A DNA stretch of 64,000 nt, taken from positions 2,232,001 through 2,296,000 of the forward strand of contig NZ_JACVAE010000001.1 of assembly GCF_014851675.1 (NCBI RefSeq). The letters run 5' to 3'. The first letter of the stretch is position 1. Every line of letters begins with the position of its first letter. Shown in pieces: positions 44,862-53,986 of this stretch. The stretch is from Rhizobium sp. ARZ01. Lineage in GTDB: Bacteria; Pseudomonadota; Alphaproteobacteria; Rhizobiales; Rhizobiaceae. Both the position numbers and the translations under genes were made by a program. The notes beneath the pieces were generated by a model that was not told the DNA's origin, made no database searches, and saw only the letters and a list, made by a program, of their open reading frames with translations.

Positions 44862-46155
44862 TACCTTTGTCCTCTCCAATACCATAGAGCCTCTGCCGAA
44901 AGGCAGGCTTGTCCTTCAGATAGGTTCGCGTCAACGTTTCAACCACAAATTCCCGAAACTTTTCGCTGAACTTTTCGTAGCTATCGTAAAAGCCCTGCTT
45001 GTCGAAGACGAAGCGGGAGACGAAATCGAACGGGGTCAGTTGCGAAATCAGCTGGTTGACCAGCCATTGGTCGGGATGGTCCGGCAACGCCCGCACCAGC
45101 AGAAAACGGCCCCATGGATCGACGTCCTTCATCCGGATCTCGCCCGTCGCCGCTATGATGCGCAACGCCTCCTGCAGGAAGGGGTAGGCGCCATCTTCGG
45201 CGATCAGCGCCGCATTGCGATGCATCCATGTCTGCAACCAGATGCGGTCGGCCTTGGCAAGGTCCGCCCGCGGGTCTTCCCGGTTCACCAGATTGGTGAT
45301 CGTCATGTCGGCGCGATGCTGCAACAGGCCGGACGCCTCGACCCACGAGGCGCGCGGCAACTCAAGCCGTTTCGTCGACGCCAGGAACGCAAAGATGCGC
45401 TGGTAATCGTCCAGCGCGATATAGCTCACTTGCCAGGGACGTGACCGCCGGAACCCGGGCACGGACGGGTCGCAGATCACCGTCGTCTGATTGCCGTCCA
45501 GAAAGACATAGACGCCGCCGAAGTGATTGGCCCAAAAGGCCTCATGACGGAAGACGAGCTGGTCCGGAACCAGCGCATTCTGGCGAATGTCGCCCGCCTG
45601 CTTGGCAAGCTCCACCATCCTGTTCAGCATCTCGTCGTCCGACCAGGCGTCGGGCACGGTCCTGAGCCGATCGACGAGCGTGCGAAGCTCGGTCGCCTTG
45701 TCGAGCAGATCCTCCGCCGACAAGACACGGAAGCGCACCTCGTTGATGGAGAGCAGGTCGTCGACGTCGTTGACGACCGAGACGGTGTCCTCGATCTCGC
45801 CATAGAGCGCGTCGCGTATCGTGATCGCATTGATGGCGCGCGCATTGGCGTTGAAGAACTCGTGCATCAGGGCGGCGGTGTTGGAAAAGCTCGTGTGCAC
45901 GACCGGCAACTCGACCTGATCGGGCGTCAGGATGATGAAGCGGCGGTTTACCCGGTTCGGATCGAGATAGTCGCGGTCGCCGAGTTCATCGGCGATTTCC
46001 GGCGCAAAGCCGGTCATATCGATGCTGAACTGCTTGAGGTTCGTCCGCGGCAGACCGAAGGCCTCAAGCGCCTTGTTGTAGCGCTCGACCAGATGCGGCT
46101 CGGACACGTCGAGCAGCCGCCCGTAGATAAGCTCGGCTTCAAGGAGGCGTTTCAT
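44854..46155 (-). CDS. conserved protein of the AAA+ operon (possibly DUF6638)
   Basis: A 433-residue soluble protein without a confidently known domain; I tentatively associate it with DUF6638. Notable features are VERYNKALEAFGLPRTNLKQ, DPNRVNRRFIILTPDQVELP, and a helix-rich C-terminal half. There is no signal peptide, membrane segment or nucleotide-binding motif. Its start overlaps the AAA+ gene's stop by 4 nt, and its stop overlaps the DUF2333-like gene, so strict co-expression is expected. A cytosolic adaptor between the ATPase and the membrane protein is possible, but that is inference. Confidence 0.75.
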   Translation of the reverse strand: MKRLLEAELIYGRLLDVSEPHLVERYNKALEAFGLPRTNLKQFSIDMTGFAPEIADELGDRDYLDPNRVNRRFIILTPDQVELPVVHTSFSNTAALMHEFFNANARAINAITIRDALYGEIEDTVSVVNDVDDLLSINEVRFRVLSAEDLLDKATELRTLVDRLRTVPDAWSDDEMLNRMVELAKQAGDIRQNALVPDQLVFRHEAFWANHFGGVYVFLDGNQTTVICDPSVPGFRRSRPWQVSYIALDDYQRIFAFLASTKRLELPRASWVEASGLLQHRADMTITNLVNREDPRADLAKADRIWLQTWMHRNAALIAEDGAYPFLQEALRIIAATGEIRMKDVDPWGRFLLVRALPDHPDQWLVNQLISQLTPFDFVSRFVFDKQGFYDSYEKFSEKFREFVVETLTRTYLKDKPAFRQRLYGIGEDKGNA

Positions 46156-48074
46156 CTATCAGCGTCCCACCGCCCATCGGCCTTCATCGTCTCGATCTCG
46201 CGGATTGCCCGTTCACGCTGGCGCTCGCGGCGGATGATCTCGGCAACGGCGGCGTCGTCGGACTTGTCGGAATAGCGGAATTCGCTGTCGGCGTAGCGGT
46301 TGATCTCCTGCAGCACCATCTCCATTGTGATGGGGCCGCGCAGCGCCTCGATCATCTGCGTCTTCTCGTCATAGGACTTGTGCATGAACGCTTCCGGGGT
46401 GGCGAACCATTCGTCCGGCAAGTCGACGTCCATGGCCCGCATCTTGATCGCGTCAGTGATGTTCTTGATCGCCCGGCCGGTGAAGCGGGGTTCCGCCTCC
46501 TTGATCATGTGCAGATACGTGCCGACATCCGCGAGCGTTTCCAGTTTACTGTGCGCTTTCTCGTAGCGCTCCCAGACCGCGAGCAACCCGTCTTCCTGCG
46601 GACGGGAATGCTGGCCATAGGAGGTCGAGACCGCCTGCTTGATCTCCTGACCGGCGAGCAGCGCATGCTCGCCCAGCGGGATCGAATGGTTCTTGCCGAC
46701 GAGAATCGCGAAGATATCGATATAGTCCGCCTCCGATTGCGGTCCGTCGACAAGCCAGCGGGCGCCTGCGCGCTGGCGAAGCGCATCGTCCACATTCTCG
46801 GGATAGTTGGAAAACATGCCGAACGTGCAGTTTCCGCGCACGACTGTCGAAGCGCCGGCAAAACTCTCCATCAAGACCGCCGTCACCTCGTGCTGGCCGG
46901 CCGAGGCACGGTCGTCTGAGCGTTTCGCCGCGACCTGGTCGACGTCGTCGATCGTGCCGAAACCGATCGCCTTCGGGTTGACGACGTTGTTGACGAACTC
47001 CTTGCAGTTCTGCCCGGACTTGCCCTGGTAAGACGAGATCTGGTCGACGCCGAAGTTCTCGTAGTGGAACGGATAGCCGGCGATGCGGCAGTAGTCGTCC
47101 AGAAGCCCCGCCAGCATCTGGATCAGCATGGTCTTGCCGGTGCCCGGCATGCCGTCACCGATGAAGGTGAAGAGGAAACCGCCGAGCTCGACAAACGGGT
47201 TCATCTGCCGCTCGAAATCGTAGGCCATCAGCATCTTGGCAAGCCGCATCGCCTGGTATTTGGCGATATGGTTGCCGACGATCTCGTTCGGTTTCTTGAA
47301 GCTCATCGACAGGAGCTTGCGCTTCTGTCCCGGCGCCACGTCGAAGCCGTTGATGGTGAAGTCGTCCTGCTCGATGCGGATATGCGCGCTATCGAAGGTG
47401 GAAAGGCCGGTGAATCGCGCCCTGCGAAGGATTAGCCCCTCCAGCGCGACGCGGGCGAAGGCCCGCGCCCGCGCGATCAGCGCTGTGTCGTCCGCGGCCC
47501 CGGCGATGCTGCGGTCGAGGCCGGCCACGAGGCTCTTCACCGCGTCCTGTGCCGTCTCGAACAAGTAGTCAGGCGCGTCCGTGTCCTCCGCCGGCTCGCC
47601 TTCCCCGGGCAAGGTCGCACCAAGATAGGCGGCAAAGGTGAAGGCTGCGACGTAAGCCGCGGCCGAGAGCAGCGCCTTGAAGCGAGTTGCTTCCTCGCCT
47701 GCAAGCGGCGCCGTCGTATTCCTCGATTGCAGTTGCTCCAGTTCCGTCTGCCGCGCGAACACGTCGGCAACGGCGAGCGCGATTTCGATGCCGCGGCGGG
47801 AACGATAGAGAAGCTGGTGCTGCGCCGGCGACAACAGGGGGTCAGTCGGGCGGATCAACGCGATCGTTTTGGATAGCTCGACCTCGCGCGTGCGCCGCAT
47901 GCCGCCGCTCGAGACGGTGGAAACGAAGCGCCGCCCCGTTCCCGAAATCGCCGTGCTTGCCGGACCACCGTCGGCTTCCAGGATGACAAGCCGCGTCACC
48001 ATCGCCTGCGCGACCGCCTGGTGCTTTGCGATATCGCTTTCGGGGATCATGGTCAGGCCGGCGTTCAGACTCAT
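46152..48074 (-). CDS. AAA+ ATPase of the five-gene operon
   Basis: A 640-residue protein with a 300-residue N-terminal region, including a hydrophobic stretch at 135-155 (LSAAAYVAAFTFAAYLGATL) that might be membrane-associated, then a AAA+ core: Walker A GDGMPGTGKT (306-315), Walker B GTIDDVD (373-379), sensor-1-like FGMFSNYPENVDD (418-430) and candidate Arg fingers in LRQRAGARW (432-440), followed by a helical lid. No known AAA+ subfamily is obvious. It should power remodelling of a partner. Its start lies 4 nt after the upstream stop. Confidence 0.88.
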   Translation of the reverse strand: MSLNAGLTMIPESDIAKHQAVAQAMVTRLVILEADGGPASTAISGTGRRFVSTVSSGGMRRTREVELSKTIALIRPTDPLLSPAQHQLLYRSRRGIEIALAVADVFARQTELEQLQSRNTTAPLAGEEATRFKALLSAAAYVAAFTFAAYLGATLPGEGEPAEDTDAPDYLFETAQDAVKSLVAGLDRSIAGAADDTALIARARAFARVALEGLILRRARFTGLSTFDSAHIRIEQDDFTINGFDVAPGQKRKLLSMSFKKPNEIVGNHIAKYQAMRLAKMLMAYDFERQMNPFVELGGFLFTFIGDGMPGTGKTMLIQMLAGLLDDYCRIAGYPFHYENFGVDQISSYQGKSGQNCKEFVNNVVNPKAIGFGTIDDVDQVAAKRSDDRASAGQHEVTAVLMESFAGASTVVRGNCTFGMFSNYPENVDDALRQRAGARWLVDGPQSEADYIDIFAILVGKNHSIPLGEHALLAGQEIKQAVSTSYGQHSRPQEDGLLAVWERYEKAHSKLETLADVGTYLHMIKEAEPRFTGRAIKNITDAIKMRAMDVDLPDEWFATPEAFMHKSYDEKTQMIEALRGPITMEMVLQEINRYADSEFRYSDKSDDAAVAEIIRRERQRERAIREIETMKADGRWDADR

Positions 48075-48078
48075 GGCA

Positions 48079-49227
48079 TCAAACCTCGCTGATCACCTGG
48101 TTTTGAGAAATCACGTGCACCTTGTAGTCGCCGAAGATCTCTTCCGCCTCGCCGGCGGCATAGAGTGCCTGGTATGCGTCGTGCGGGACAAGCGCATGCT
48201 TCTCGTAACCGCTGACCCCCATGCGCGTGGCCTCGAGATTGGCGGTATCGACAAAGAACTCCTCTTGCGCCGGAGTGGAACTCCAGAAGCCGCGCTTGGC
48301 CGGTCGCTCAGCCTGCGAAAACACTTCCTGGATCGTCCAGGTCAAAAGCCAGGCGTTCTCGACCTTGCGGACCTTGGAGAGTATCTCTCGGACTTTTTCG
48401 TTGTTCTCAGTAATGTCGGCCGAATAGAAAGGGCCTAGCACGATGCGACGTAGCTGCTTGGGATGCAGCATCTCGAAATCCTTGTCGAGATTGGTCGCGA
48501 TCGTCACCGGCGAGAGCGAGTAGGCGCTGTTCTTCAGGGCAAAATCGTCGAAGCGGCTGGCAAACTCCGGATTGAGCAGGCCGCCGACGGGCAGATCGAT
48601 CTGTACATCCGGATTGAGCTTGCCGTCGGATGTGACCAGCGTTTCGACGATCTTCTCGGACGAATCCTCGACCATCGCCATGTAGACCATCGGCAGCGTA
48701 CTCACGCCGTCGAAAGCGCCCCAACTGACGACGTAATAGGGCCGCATCGTCTTCGGGTTGACTGCGACGCGGATCGTTTCCGGCAGGATGAACGGCGAAA
48801 AGATCTCGCCCTTGCCGATCTGCTGCAGATACATGCGCTCGGCCATCCGCGTCTGCAACTCGGTCGGAAATGCCTTGCTCCGCAATATAAAATCGACCAT
48901 CTCCCCGCGCAGCGCATCCGCGCCGGGAATCTCTGCCAGGCGCTTGTCGGCGCTTTTGCGGTCGTTCTCCAGCTCCAGCACGTTCTGGTAGACCGGGAAG
49001 CCGCTCTCGGCGCGCGAAATACGGAACTGGTCGACGAAACCGATCCGGTTCTCCCAGCAGGCAAAGGAAGCTTTCAGACGCTCAAGATAGGGAATGATCG
49101 CCTCGCCGATCACGCCATGCTGGTAGAGTGGCGAGTTGCGGTCGGCCAGAAAAATCTCCAGGCCGCCGAGTGCGGCGCGGATGGAGGTGAAGTATTGCGC
49201 AACGGCGCTGTCGGCAGCGGCTTTCAT
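48079..49227 (-). CDS. hypothetical protein of the AAA+ operon, 382 aa
   Basis: A 382-residue protein with no recognised domain. The first 100 residues are helical; the middle contains SKAFPTELQTRMAERMYLQQ, VAVNPKTMRPYYVVSWGAFD and SLSPVTIATNLDKDFEM, mixed alpha/beta. No signal peptide, membrane segment or nucleotide motif is visible. It is the second gene of the operon, separated from the first by a 112-nt palindromic repeat and from the AAA+ gene by 4 nt. A cytosolic partner of the ATPase is likely from context. Confidence 0.72.
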   Translation of the reverse strand: MKAAADSAVAQYFTSIRAALGGLEIFLADRNSPLYQHGVIGEAIIPYLERLKASFACWENRIGFVDQFRISRAESGFPVYQNVLELENDRKSADKRLAEIPGADALRGEMVDFILRSKAFPTELQTRMAERMYLQQIGKGEIFSPFILPETIRVAVNPKTMRPYYVVSWGAFDGVSTLPMVYMAMVEDSSEKIVETLVTSDGKLNPDVQIDLPVGGLLNPEFASRFDDFALKNSAYSLSPVTIATNLDKDFEMLHPKQLRRIVLGPFYSADITENNEKVREILSKVRKVENAWLLTWTIQEVFSQAERPAKRGFWSSTPAQEEFFVDTANLEATRMGVSGYEKHALVPHDAYQALYAAGEAEEIFGDYKVHVISQNQVISEV

Positions 49228-49230
49228 GGC

Positions 49231-49342
49231 TGCCCCTCATCCGCCTGCCGGCACCTTCGCCCTGCAAGCGGTGCGAAGGCCCGAGCCGCGCTGCCTCCAT
49301 CCCCTCTCCCCGCCTGCGGGGATGGGGCCAGGGTGAGGGGCA
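49231..49342. repeat. 112-bp palindromic repeat inside the AAA+ operon
   Basis: The element starts with TGCCCCTCA (49231-49239) and ends with its exact complement TGAGGGGCA (49334-49342), with C-rich and G-rich inner arms (CCCCTCTCCCCGCCTGCGGGGATGGGG region). It fills the 151-nt gap between the first two operon genes. It has the look of a common rhizobial intergenic repeat. Confidence 0.75.
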
Positions 49343-49378
49343 CATTCACAGGGCTTAGACCCATCGGGGCAATTGACC

Positions 49379-50467
49379 TCACGTCTGCACGTAATTCGAT
49401 GCGTTGTGCTTATCCATGACCTCCTGGAAGCGCCGGGCGAAGGCATCGTCGGCGAGCTTCTTGCGGCGCTGGATGTCCTGGGTGGCGAGCATGTTCTTCT
49501 CGTGCATCTCGAGAAGGTCGCCAATATGTTTCTGGGCTGCGGCACCAATACCGGCCATCGTTTCTTCCGCCGCCGTATCGACCTTGCTTCCCAGCGTATT
49601 GATCCGGTGGGCGACGTCCTGCTGCGCTGCCGTCTTCAGCGAATCCTCGAGCGCCTTGTAGAGCACGATGCGCTGTTCGGTATCGATGGTCAGCTTGTTG
49701 ATCAGCGTGTTCTGGGCGGCGATCTGGTTGTTCAGCGAATCCACGAAGGTCTGGAACATCGAGGTGTAGCGTTCCAGCGTCTGGCTTTCGGCCAGCAGTT
49801 CCTGCTCCTTCGCCTGCCTTTCATTGTATTCGGTGGCAAGCTTGGAGCGCTCGCCCTCAAGCTGCGTGCGCGTCTTCTGATCGGTCGAGGCCGCGATGCG
49901 GTTTTCGATATCGAGAAGCTGCGGGTTCAACTCCTCGATACGCTTCTGTGTCGCCTCCAGATTGGCCATCGTCTGCTTGCGCCGCTCGATCACCTGGACC
50001 AGACTTGCCTCGGAGGTCTTGTAGCGGCTGTCGAGGATGGACTTCTGCTCCTTGAGGATGCCGACGATCGTGTCGGACTTGGAAAGCAGTTCCTGCAGGT
50101 TGCCGGCAAGTGACATGTTGCGAACACGGTCGGTGCGCATGCGCTGCATCTTCTGCTTGGAGAAGATGCCGATGAATTTCTCGTAAGCCGTGTAGCTCTT
50201 CATGCTCTCGAACTCGGAGCCGAAGACATTGGTGGCGTCCTCCAGCCCGATGATCAGGTCGGCGATGTTGGCCTCCATCACCTTCTGCTGTGCCAGGACA
50301 TCCTGAATGCGCGCATTTTCGATATCGAAATTGGCATCGCCAAGCTTTGTGTCGGCCTTGGCGAACTGGTCCAGCACAACGCCGGTCTGCTCCAACTTGC
50401 CGCGGACCTGATCGACGACCTGACGGGTCTTCTCGATCTCCGCATCGAAATTCTGAAGTGTGGCCAT
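49379..50467 (-). CDS. long coiled-coil protein, first gene of the AAA+ operon
   Basis: A 362-residue soluble, almost entirely helical protein. Long heptad-like stretches run through FDAEIEKTRQVVDQVRGKLE, RKQTMANLEATQKRIEEL, EGERSKLATEYNERQAKEQE and IDTEQRIVLYKALEDSLKTA. The layout resembles PspA- or TelA-type coiled-coil proteins that assemble on membranes, but no family signature is recognised. The ATG at 50467 follows AGGGGAGC. It is likely a filament or scaffold substrate of the downstream AAA+ ATPase; that is inference. Confidence 0.78.
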   Translation of the reverse strand: MATLQNFDAEIEKTRQVVDQVRGKLEQTGVVLDQFAKADTKLGDANFDIENARIQDVLAQQKVMEANIADLIIGLEDATNVFGSEFESMKSYTAYEKFIGIFSKQKMQRMRTDRVRNMSLAGNLQELLSKSDTIVGILKEQKSILDSRYKTSEASLVQVIERRKQTMANLEATQKRIEELNPQLLDIENRIAASTDQKTRTQLEGERSKLATEYNERQAKEQELLAESQTLERYTSMFQTFVDSLNNQIAAQNTLINKLTIDTEQRIVLYKALEDSLKTAAQQDVAHRINTLGSKVDTAAEETMAGIGAAAQKHIGDLLEMHEKNMLATQDIQRRKKLADDAFARRFQEVMDKHNASNYVQT

Positions 50468-50641
50468 GACTGCTCCCCTTTGCACATGGTCGACGCGCAT
50501 CGACCGGCTTGTTCGCCTGACGCGAGCCGCCCAACAGCCGTGAGCGGTTGCCCCTCGCCGGAGACCGGCAGGACATGATGTGGGGAGTGGAGCGGAGCGT
50601 GCAAGCCCCGGTAGACATGTATTTTTTTGTTGAGAGCAGGT

Positions 50642-50674
50642 TTCGCCGTCGGCACCTCTTGGCCCGACGGCGAA
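50642..50674. terminator. hairpin after the cytochrome c gene
   Basis: An 11-bp perfect inverted repeat (TTCGCCGTCGG 50642-50652, complement at 50664-50674) with an 11-nt loop lies just after the cytochrome c stop codon. No T-run follows on the minus strand, so termination is only probable. Confidence 0.5.
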
Positions 50675-50678
50675 GCGA

Positions 50679-51056
50679 TCATTTTACCGCCGCTGGATCC
50701 TTGAGGAAGGCGAGAAGGTCGGCGATGTCCTGCGGCTTCTTCAGGCCAGCGAACGCCATCGACGTTCCCTTGACCGTCGCCCGCGGTGCAGCAAGGAATT
50801 CAGAGAGGGCAGTTTCATCCCAGACCTTGTCCTTGCCGAACTCCTGCATGGCCTTGGAGTACTTGAACCCGTCCGCCGAAGCCACCGGCCGGCCGACCAC
50901 GCCGCCCAAGGACGGACCGACCCGATTGCCCGGGTCGGTGGTGTGACAGGCGACGCATTTCTTGAAAACGGTCTTGCCGGCCGTCGCATCACCATCGGCT
51001 TGCGCAGCCGTTGCAGTCGCAAGAATGAGAAGGGCGGAAGCTAAAGTGATCTTCAC
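50679..51056 (-). CDS. soluble class I cytochrome c
   Basis: A 125-residue periplasmic cytochrome c with a signal peptide (LASALLILATATAAQA), the heme motif CVACH (about 34-38), and an axial Met in GTSMAFAGLKKPQDIA. Length and motif spacing fit class I cytochromes c that accept electrons from the bc1 complex. The start is a GTG at 51056 with an AAAGGAAA site. It may shuttle electrons from the petABC complex encoded elsewhere in the window; no oxidase gene is nearby. Confidence 0.92.
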   Translation of the reverse strand: MKITLASALLILATATAAQADGDATAGKTVFKKCVACHTTDPGNRVGPSLGGVVGRPVASADGFKYSKAMQEFGKDKVWDETALSEFLAAPRATVKGTSMAFAGLKKPQDIADLLAFLKDPAAVK

Positions 51057-51140
51057 GTATTTTCCTTTCTGTTCAATTTCCGGTAGTTAAACCGCGACAG
51101 GAGCAACAGGCCATGCGGCAAAGCGTCATCCGATCGGTAC

Positions 51141-51728
51141 TCAGTCGGCGCGCATGGTGTCTTCCCAGTGACGCCGGCAGTAGGAGACGTACTTCTCGTT
51201 TCCGCCCACCTCGACCTGCGCACCTTGCTTGACCACCCTCCCCTCTGCATCGAGCCGGACGACCATCGTCGCCTTGCGCCCGCAATGGCAGATGGTGCGC
51301 ACCTCCCGCAACTCGTCGGCGAGTGCGAGCAACGCATAGGACCCTGGGAAAAGCCTGCCCTGGAAATCGGTGCGCAACCCATAGGCCATGACCGGGATGG
51401 ATAGGCGGTCGGCGATGCGGGCAAGCTGCCACACCTGTTCCTCGCTCAGAAACTGGGCCTCATCCACGAAAACGCAGGCCACAGCACCCGCCCCGTCCGC
51501 GCTGAGCGTCTCGACCATGCCGTAGAGATCATCGCTCGCGTCGAAGGCGATGGCGTCCGATTGCAGCCCTATACGCGAGGAGATGCGCCCCGTTCCGGCG
51601 CGATCGTCGAAGGAGGCGATGAAGATCGCCGTCCGCATCCCGCGCTCCTGGTAGTTGTACGATGCCTGCAACAGCATCGTTGACTTTCCCGCGTTCATTG
51701 TCGCGTAATGGAAGTAAAGCTTGGCCAT
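51141..51728 (-). CDS. tdk: thymidine kinase
   Basis: Tdk phosphorylates thymidine to dTMP in salvage. The 195-residue type II enzyme has the P-loop HYATMNAGKST (7-17), a Walker-B-like CVFVDEAQFL and the structural zinc site built from CHCGRKA and the later YCRRHW. The start at 51728 gives MAKLYFHYATMNAGKST, the family-typical opening; the open frame upstream is not similar to known Tdk. Not obviously part of an operon with the cytochrome gene, 84 nt away. Confidence 0.95.
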   Translation of the reverse strand: MAKLYFHYATMNAGKSTMLLQASYNYQERGMRTAIFIASFDDRAGTGRISSRIGLQSDAIAFDASDDLYGMVETLSADGAGAVACVFVDEAQFLSEEQVWQLARIADRLSIPVMAYGLRTDFQGRLFPGSYALLALADELREVRTICHCGRKATMVVRLDAEGRVVKQGAQVEVGGNEKYVSYCRRHWEDTMRAD

Positions 51729-51959
51729 GATTGTCTCCGCCCTCGTTCTGGCCCGGACGAGGCCCGATTTCCAGACGCCAACTGACAAAAATCACAGAAT
51801 TTCGCGTGCATCGTTCACAGCGACATTCTTGCGCGCGATTGCGAAACGGCGTGAAATAAACTAGGTCCCTGACACCGGTGCGAGCATCGTAAAGTGCTTG
51901 AACAATGACGTTTTTGATGCTTGGCTTATCTATCAGAACAAAAATGGGGAGCAGGAAAC

Positions 51960-52916
51960 ATGAAATCGAACTCAACTTTTAGGATGTCCGCCCTCGCGGC
52001 AGTCTCGCTCTTTGCGCTTGGTGTATCCGGCGCATTGGCCGCAGAACCCGAAAGCTGTGGGAAGGTCCGCTTTTCCGACGTGGGCTGGACGGACATCACC
52101 GCGACCACCGCGACCGCATCGGCGGTCCTCAAGGGCCTCGGCTACGAGACCGAGACGACCGTACTTTCGGTGCCCGTGACCTACACGTCGATCGCGAACA
52201 ACGACATCGACGTTTTCCTCGGCAACTGGATGCCGACCATGGAAAACGACATCAAGCCGTTCCGCGACGCTGGCACGGTCGAAACTGTCCGCGAGAATCT
52301 TGAAGGCGCGAAGTACACGCTTGCGACGAACGCCAAGGGCGCCGAGCTCGGCATCAAGGACTTCAAGGACATCGCCACCCACAAGGATGCGCTTGCCGGC
52401 AAGATCTACGGCATCGAGCCGGGCAATGACGGCAACCGCCTGATCATCGACATGGTCGACAAGGGCACGTTCGATCTGAAGGGCTTCGAGGTTGTCGAGT
52501 CCTCCGAGCAGGGCATGCTCGCCGAGGTCGCGCGCGCCGAGCAGGAGGGAGCGCCGATCGTGTTCCTCGGCTGGGAACCGCATCCGATGAACGCGAACTT
52601 CAAGCTGACCTATCTTGCCGGCGGCGATGACATCTTCGGGCCCAACTTTGGTGGCGCGACGGTGCTTACCAACGTTCGCAAGGGCTACACGACTGAATGC
52701 CCGAACGTTGGACAGTTGCTGAAGAACCTTAAGTTCTCGCTCCAGATGGAAAACGAGATCATGGGCAAGATCCTCAACGACGGACAGGCACCCGACACGG
52801 CCGCGACCGAATGGCTCAAGGCCAATCCGGCAGTGATCGAGCCCTGGCTGGCCGGTGTTACGGCAAAGGATGGCAGTGAAGGTCTGGCCGCCGTCAAGAC
52901 ATCTCTGGGCCTTTGA
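51960..52916 (+). CDS. choX: choline-binding periplasmic protein
   Basis: ChoX is the substrate-binding protein of the choline ABC importer. The 318-residue precursor has a signal peptide ending ALAAEP (cleavage near 27), CGKVRFSDVGWTDITATTAT, DVFLGNWMPTM, and a choline-type aromatic box (Trp residues in GWTD, NWMP, GWEPHPMN). A Cys pair (CGKV and TECPN) could form a disulfide. The start at 51960 follows AGGAAAC. It is followed by a hairpin and then choW and choV, so it is probably expressed above the other genes. Confidence 0.93.
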   Translation: MKSNSTFRMSALAAVSLFALGVSGALAAEPESCGKVRFSDVGWTDITATTATASAVLKGLGYETETTVLSVPVTYTSIANNDIDVFLGNWMPTMENDIKPFRDAGTVETVRENLEGAKYTLATNAKGAELGIKDFKDIATHKDALAGKIYGIEPGNDGNRLIIDMVDKGTFDLKGFEVVESSEQGMLAEVARAEQEGAPIVFLGWEPHPMNANFKLTYLAGGDDIFGPNFGGATVLTNVRKGYTTECPNVGQLLKNLKFSLQMENEIMGKILNDGQAPDTAATEWLKANPAVIEPWLAGVTAKDGSEGLAAVKTSLGL

Positions 52917-52929
52917 TGGCGCAGCATAA

Positions 52930-52955
52930 GAGGCGGGAAGGAAACCTCCCGCCTC
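52930..52955 (+). promoter_or_regulatory. hairpin after choX
   Basis: A 9-bp stem (GAGGCGGGA 52930-52938 with TCCCGCCTC 52947-52955), extended inward by two GC pairs, lies 14 nt after the choX stop and before choW. It could be a partial terminator or mRNA stabiliser setting a high ratio of binding protein to permease. Confidence 0.6.
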
Positions 52956-53080
52956 CTCTGATCGCGACATTTTGGTGCGCCGTGAGAAGGCGCCTTGTCG
53001 CTTCGGTAGTCTATTGAACTTCAGATCCGCCGCGCATCCTATGCGACCGTTTCCGGCTAGCGCAGGGAGCGTGGCATCAT

Positions 53081-53986
53081 ATGTCAACGCCCATTGAAGG
53101 CAGGTACGCTCCCGTGGATTGGCTGACGAACATCAAACTGCCCATCGGGCCCTGGGCAAAGGCGGCGGTCAACTGGCTGACCACCAACGGCAAGGGCCTG
53201 TTCGATATGCTGAAGGTGGTGCTGCAGGGCGGCATCGATGCAATCCTGTTCGTACTGCAGGGGCCATTTGCAAGCGACGGAGGAAAATTCGCCTATGCCC
53301 TTGCAATGATCGCCCTGATCACTGCCTTGTGCTGGTACCTCCGCCGGTCTTTCGGCGTGGCGCTCTTCACGTTTCTGGGCCTTCTCCTGATCGTGAACCA
53401 GGGCTACTGGAAGGAGACGACTGAGACACTGGCACTCGTGCTCGCCGCGACTAGTGTCAGCATGGTCGTCGGTGTTCCTCTCGGGATCGCCGCCGCCCGC
53501 CGCCCCTGGTTCTACGCCGCTCTGCGTCCGATCCTCGATTTGATGCAGACGATCCCGACCTTCGTCTACCTGATCCCTGCCCTCATCCTGTTCGGGCTCG
53601 GTATGGTTCCAGGGCTGATCGCAACGGTGATCTTTGCCATCCCCGCACCAATCCGCCTGACGCGGCTCGGCATCATCTCGACACCACCTTCGTTGGTCGA
53701 GGCGGCACAGGCCTTCGGTGCTACGCCGACGCAGGTTCTTCGCAAGGTGGAACTTCCCTTTGCCACGCCGCAGATCATGGCCGGTCTCACGCAGACGATC
53801 ATGCTGTCGCTGTCGATGGTGGTCATTGCCGCACTCGTCGGCGCCAAGGGGCTCGGAGTACCGGTCGTACGAGCGCTGAACTCCGTGAACATCTCCATGG
53901 GCTTCGAGGCCGGGCTGTGCATCGTCATCCTCGCCATCATCCTCGATCGCCTTTTCCGTTCGTCCGATGAAGGAGAAGGCAAATGA
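53081..53986 (+). CDS. choW: choline ABC transporter permease
   Basis: ChoW is the inner-membrane permease of the choline importer. The 301-residue protein has about six to seven helices, a long N-terminal amphipathic stretch, and the EAA-like loop EAAQAFGATPTQVLRKVELP that contacts the ATPase. The ATG at 53081 is used; an in-frame GTG at 53114 (MDWLTNIKLP) with an upstream purine-rich stretch is a good alternative start. The stop overlaps choV by 4 nt. Confidence 0.93.
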   Translation: MSTPIEGRYAPVDWLTNIKLPIGPWAKAAVNWLTTNGKGLFDMLKVVLQGGIDAILFVLQGPFASDGGKFAYALAMIALITALCWYLRRSFGVALFTFLGLLLIVNQGYWKETTETLALVLAATSVSMVVGVPLGIAAARRPWFYAALRPILDLMQTIPTFVYLIPALILFGLGMVPGLIATVIFAIPAPIRLTRLGIISTPPSLVEAAQAFGATPTQVLRKVELPFATPQIMAGLTQTIMLSLSMVVIAALVGAKGLGVPVVRALNSVNISMGFEAGLCIVILAIILDRLFRSSDEGEGK

